From Actinomortierella ambigua (Eukaryota; Mortierellomycota; Mortierellomycetes; Mortierellales; Mortierellaceae), in contig JAAAJB010000569.1 of NCBI GenBank assembly GCA_016098155.1, positions 1 through 22,409 of the forward strand: a stretch of 22,409 nt of DNA, in the 5' to 3' direction. Shown piece by piece: positions 19,901-22,409 of this stretch. The notes beneath the pieces were generated by a model, which saw only the letters and a program-made list of their open reading frames with translations, was not told the origin of the DNA and did no database searches. Position 1 is the first letter of the stretch. Every line of letters begins with the position of its first letter. Made by a program: the position numbers and the translations under genes.

Positions 19901-21021
19901 CGCCAAGCTTGGCGGCACCAACTGGGTCCTCAAGCCAGACGCAATCCCCTTTATCTCGCAAATGCCGACCATGATCATTGGCGCCGACGTGACGCATCCT
20001 GCCCCTGGTGACGCCACCCAGCCTTCAGTTGTTGCTGTGGTTGCCTCTGTCAACAAGGAGGCGACCAGGTATGTGGGCCGAGTCAAGGCTCAGGCGGGTC
20101 GCACAGAGGTATGTTTATGAACCAGTATAATCCTTTTTTATTTTATTTTATTTTTTGGGTTGAAGCAAGATGTTATCGATAAGAATGACATTCCAATGGC
20201 TCCAGCGCTCAACCGTGTAAACTTATTGATCCGTCTAGGTTATTGATGGCTTCAAGTACTTGATCTACAACCTCATCAAGACATTCAAGGAACAAGTTGG
20301 GCATCACCCGCGACGCATCCTGGTGTACCGCGATGGTGTGTCAGACGGCGAGTTTGCGCACGTGCTGCGAGAAGAGATGGTTGCCATCAAGCAGGCGTGT
20401 CTCCACGTGGATGAGAATTACAGGCCGCCAGTGACGTTTGTAATTGTGAAGAAGAGACACCACGCACGATTCCAGCCGCTGAACCGCCACGATGCGGACA
20501 AGACAGGAAACTGTCCTGCAGGAACGGTAGTGGACCAGGTGATTACGCATCCGACGGAGTTTGATTTCTACCTGCAGTCGCACAGTGGACTGCTAGGAAC
20601 GTCGCGTCCTGCGTTGTACCATGTGCTATGGGATGAGAATGGATTTTCGTCGAACGATATCCAGCAGCTCACGTACAACATGTGCTATTTGTACGCACGC
20701 TGCCCCAAGGCGGTCTCGATCGTGCCGCCCGTCTACTATGCACATCTGTTGGCCTTCCGAGCACGACACTACCTTGGTTTTTCGGACACGGTTTCGATGC
20801 ACAGCGGCGGAACAGGCTCGAGCGGCAAGGCTGTTCACGACGGACCTCTCCCAGACATCCGTGTTCAGGTAATTGTCTCAAGCCATGGTTGTGTTTTCGT
20901 TTCAATAAGAAGGCTTGAAGAGACATCAAGATAGAAAGTGTGATACTAACACAGTTATCGGTCGACCTTTTTTTTTTTGGGCTAGTAGAGGTCGGTCGAG
21001 AACAAGATGTTCTTCATCTAA
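16958..21021 (+). CDS. Argonaute protein (12 exons, 862 residues)
   Basis: Proposed exons: 16958-17086, 17232-17303, 17434-17547, 17708-17942, 18077-18368, 18523-18742, 18880-19116, 19251-19324, 19434-19498, 19621-20108, 20239-20868 and 20989-21021 (2,589 nt). All junction phases agree. Introns are 109-160 nt. The N domain starts with RPDQGGTIGRPITIEANFF and LPTNAIHHYDV. L1 has RGGSVFFQ and NIDVAASVF. PAZ (about 280-370) has VQEYFEQTYHCNLRYPHLPC. The MID 5'-phosphate pocket is present as Y532, K536, Q550, K571 and K575. PIWI carries D602 (GADVTHP), E642 (RTE, last codon of exon 10), D674 (YRDGVSDGEF) and H811 (YYAHLLAFRARHY), the full D-E-D-H slicer set. The last exon is 33 nt (RSVENKMFFI) and supplies the conserved hydrophobic C terminus. 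The protein is expected to bind small RNAs and cleave complementary RNA in cytoplasm or nucleus. A Lys/Gly-rich insertion lies in the N domain. This is an eukaryotic AGO-clade protein, with no gene symbol assigned. Confidence 0.95.
17717..17752 (+). repeat. Three 12-nt GGCAAAGGTGGC repeats in the Argonaute N domain
   Basis: Three perfect tandem copies, in frame, encoding a GKGG motif three times, followed by a Lys/Gly/His-rich tail up to about 17790. The repeats sit in a loop of the N domain just after the IEIV strand. Confidence 0.95.
20944..20950 (+). other. Branch site TACTAAC of the last Argonaute intron
   Basis: Perfect TACTAAC consensus about 40 nt before the acceptor pair ending at 20985 and 20988, followed by a T11 tract. 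It supports the 33-nt terminal exon. Confidence 0.8.
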
Positions 21022-21440
21022 GCGACCAATATAGCGGGGGGTCGCCTTGAACTGCTCTTACTCTTGGACATATCCTGCAATGCTAGCGTCCATCGACATA
21101 CGTAGAAACTTTGGAAAAAGGGGCGTTCAATTAAAAGTGATAAGGGGGAGGAATGGCTGAATGATGTGAAATAGCGTGCCAACATGGTGTTCCCACTCGT
21201 CTCAGCATGCAGCGCACAGGAAATCCAAATATGCAAGCTCGCCAAATTCGAGTGGAAGCAAGTCGCGAGACGTGTTCGACTTGGCCCATTTACTTGAGAG
21301 AGTAAGAAAAGACAAATAAATAGAGAAAGAGGACGTCAAGGTCCTTGGTGCACTGTTGGCTTGAGAAGGAGACAAAGCCTGTACAACGTTGTTGTCAAAG
21401 GCTCGGGCCACATGGGCTCGGACATTTGATATTGGCGACA
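21022..21440 (+). other. Argonaute 3' flank
   Basis: No supported gene. Minus-strand frames at 21018-21245 and 21202-21441 show no recognisable motif. AATAAA at 21315-21320 (within CAAATAAATAG) is a candidate poly(A) signal for Argonaute. Confidence 0.55.
21315..21320 (+). terminator. Candidate poly(A) signal of Argonaute
   Basis: AATAAA about 295 nt after the TAA. This is rather far but is the only clear match before the next gene. Confidence 0.4.
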
Positions 21441-21554
21441 ATGTTTTCGACAGTCAAACCCTCACCGTCCAACTTAGACCTTTCCAAGTACGGGACGGTT
21501 GTCGCCGTGGGCATCGGCCGCGGCGAGATGCACACGGCTACTGCGGCAGTCGAG
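21441..21554 (+). CDS. Possible first coding exon (38 residues)
   Basis: An ATG at 21441 starts a GC-rich, coding-looking frame ending at a donor GAG|GTATCG after 21554 (phase 0). The segment YGTVVAVGIGRGEMHTA vaguely resembles the first phosphate-binding loop of Hsp70/actin-fold ATPases (YGTVIGIDLG type), but the key Asp and Thr residues are absent. It could be the first exon of the gene that follows: a phase-0 AAG acceptor at 21818 would join it to the frame of 21819-21887. It could also be a degenerate fragment or a chance ORF. Confidence 0.3.
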
Positions 21555-21710
21555 GTATCGCTGTTCATAGAGCCTCATGAGTCTCATAGAAGCGGCAGCA
21601 GCAGCAGCAGCCAATTTTGAGTGGCTTGGTCGTGCTCTTTTTCCCTCCACTTTTTCCTTTTCCCACACTTTGTCTCTCTCCTCGCACCCCACCTCGCCAC
21701 TCTTTCGACA

Positions 21711-21765
21711 CCTACCATTGACACACACCTACCATTGACACCTTCCATTGACCCTACCATTGACA
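21711..21765 (+). repeat. Four-copy CCTACCATTGAC repeat
   Basis: Copies start at 21711, 21728, 21741 (with CCTTCC) and 21753, at spacings of 17, 13 and 12 nt. The cluster lies 33-87 nt upstream of the ATG at 21798 in a C/A/T-rich stretch, so it may be a promoter element array or simply a short satellite. Confidence 0.85.
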
Positions 21766-21797
21766 CATAATCCTCCAACTGTACATACACACTCAAA

Positions 21798-22409
21798 ATG
21801 CGCCCGACCGGAATTAAGACTCGCTGCAGCAATGTTCCCAAGCGCGACACACATACCTGCGACAAGGTGCAAAAGCACGAGCCAAAGGTATGCACAAGAG
21901 CCCACGCGTCTGTTTAATACTTCCAACCCCCCCCCCATTGCCCTCCATGACTCCCATTCCTTTACAAACTTGCCCATGGAATGCTGACACGTTCTCCCCT
22001 CTTCTATGTCTAATTAGTCGCTCTTCCCAGAGATTCTCATCAAATTCCTCAAGCGAGGATTCGCCATTTCACGGAATCTTCTCAGCATCGGGGCTGCCCC
22101 CCTCCAAGAAGGCACGAAGAACAGCACAACAAGCCAGGAAGACGGCGCTCAGAGCCATGGCGCAGTGGCCTATAAACCTGCTACCGGCAAGGAGACGCGC
22201 CACTCAGAAAACAACGTAGACATGGAGCTGGATGCAGGTCATTCAGCTATGCCAGTCGGCACTTGCAAAGTAGGTGGTCTGAATGATTCATTCGTACTTT
22301 ATTTTACAGCATTGCTTTTTTCTTTTATCGTTTTTTCCGAGCTGTACCACCATGAAAAAAGTCGGTACTTACAAAGGATCGTTTGTCGTCCTCTCAACAA
22401 TAGCGGCGA
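21798..22409 (+). CDS. 5' part of an unrecognised gene, cut by the window end
   Basis: An ATG at 21798 begins a 30-codon exon (to 21887) rich in Lys, Cys and Thr, ending at donor AAG|GTATGC. The intron 21888-22017 (130 nt) ends in TCTAATTAG. The next exon starts in the same phase with SLFPEILIKFLKRGFAISRN and continues open to the window end with no stop. A GTAGGT at 22270 could be a donor, with a 72-nt intron ending at 22341 (TTTTTTCCGAG, phase kept). The alternative is read-through, because the stretch between is also open but T-rich. No family is recognised. The start could instead lie at 21441. Confidence 0.5.

Noticed and set aside
20869..20934. Alternative Argonaute C terminus by reading through the last intron
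   Set aside because: The extension has no similarity to Argonaute C termini, whereas the 33-nt exon gives the conserved hydrophobic ending and is preceded by a perfect TACTAAC branch site.
1..22409. Transposons, CRISPR arrays, tRNA or rRNA genes
   Set aside because: None was seen: no transposase or reverse-transcriptase motifs, no terminal repeats, no spaced identical repeats of CRISPR type, and no tRNA A/B-box pair found by eye.

Overview
The window is eukaryotic and almost certainly fungal. The genes are split by spliceosomal introns (GT...AG, mostly 109-215 nt), with fungal-type signals such as donors GTATGT and GTAAGT and branch sites TACTAAC and TGCTAAC. Long pyrimidine tracts precede the genes, and simple repeats (CT, GA, CAA, CAG) are abundant. 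An intronless F-box/LRR-type gene, a canonical Argonaute and very Ser/Thr/Gln-rich proteins together suggest an early-diverging fungus such as Mortierellomycota (inference from style, not from a search). All recognisable genes lie on the + strand.

Layout. 1-1931: pyrimidine-rich intergenic or 5' leader DNA with microsatellites and a 21-C run. 1932-13136: one very large gene, reconstructed here as six exons whose reading phases agree at every junction. It encodes about 2,756 residues, mostly low-complexity Ser-rich sequence, with two PPxY motifs just before a PH domain. The PH domain is interrupted by an intron that holds a 10-N assembly gap. 13137-14623: intergenic DNA with a possible 52-residue membrane microprotein. 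14624-16351: an intronless 575-residue F-box-like/leucine-rich protein with an Asn-rich insertion. 16352-16957: intergenic. 16958-21021: a 12-exon Argonaute gene (862 residues) with N, L1, PAZ, MID and PIWI regions, a complete D-E-D-H catalytic set and the 5'-phosphate pocket. 21022-21797: AGO 3' flank, a possible small exon, and a four-copy CCWWCCATTGAC-type repeat. 21798-end: the 5' part of an unrecognised gene cut by the window edge.

The genes do not form an obvious pathway. Argonaute implies a small-RNA silencing pathway, the F-box protein probably serves an SCF ubiquitin ligase, and the PH/PPxY protein may be a membrane-associated adaptor. The last two could both touch ubiquitination, but that is inference. 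The most useful observations concern splicing: a 356-nt AG-free acceptor region in the PH gene, and a tandem TAG/TAG acceptor in Argonaute whose upstream site would introduce an immediate stop. Splice structures were deduced by eye from phase and protein continuity; no transcript data were available.
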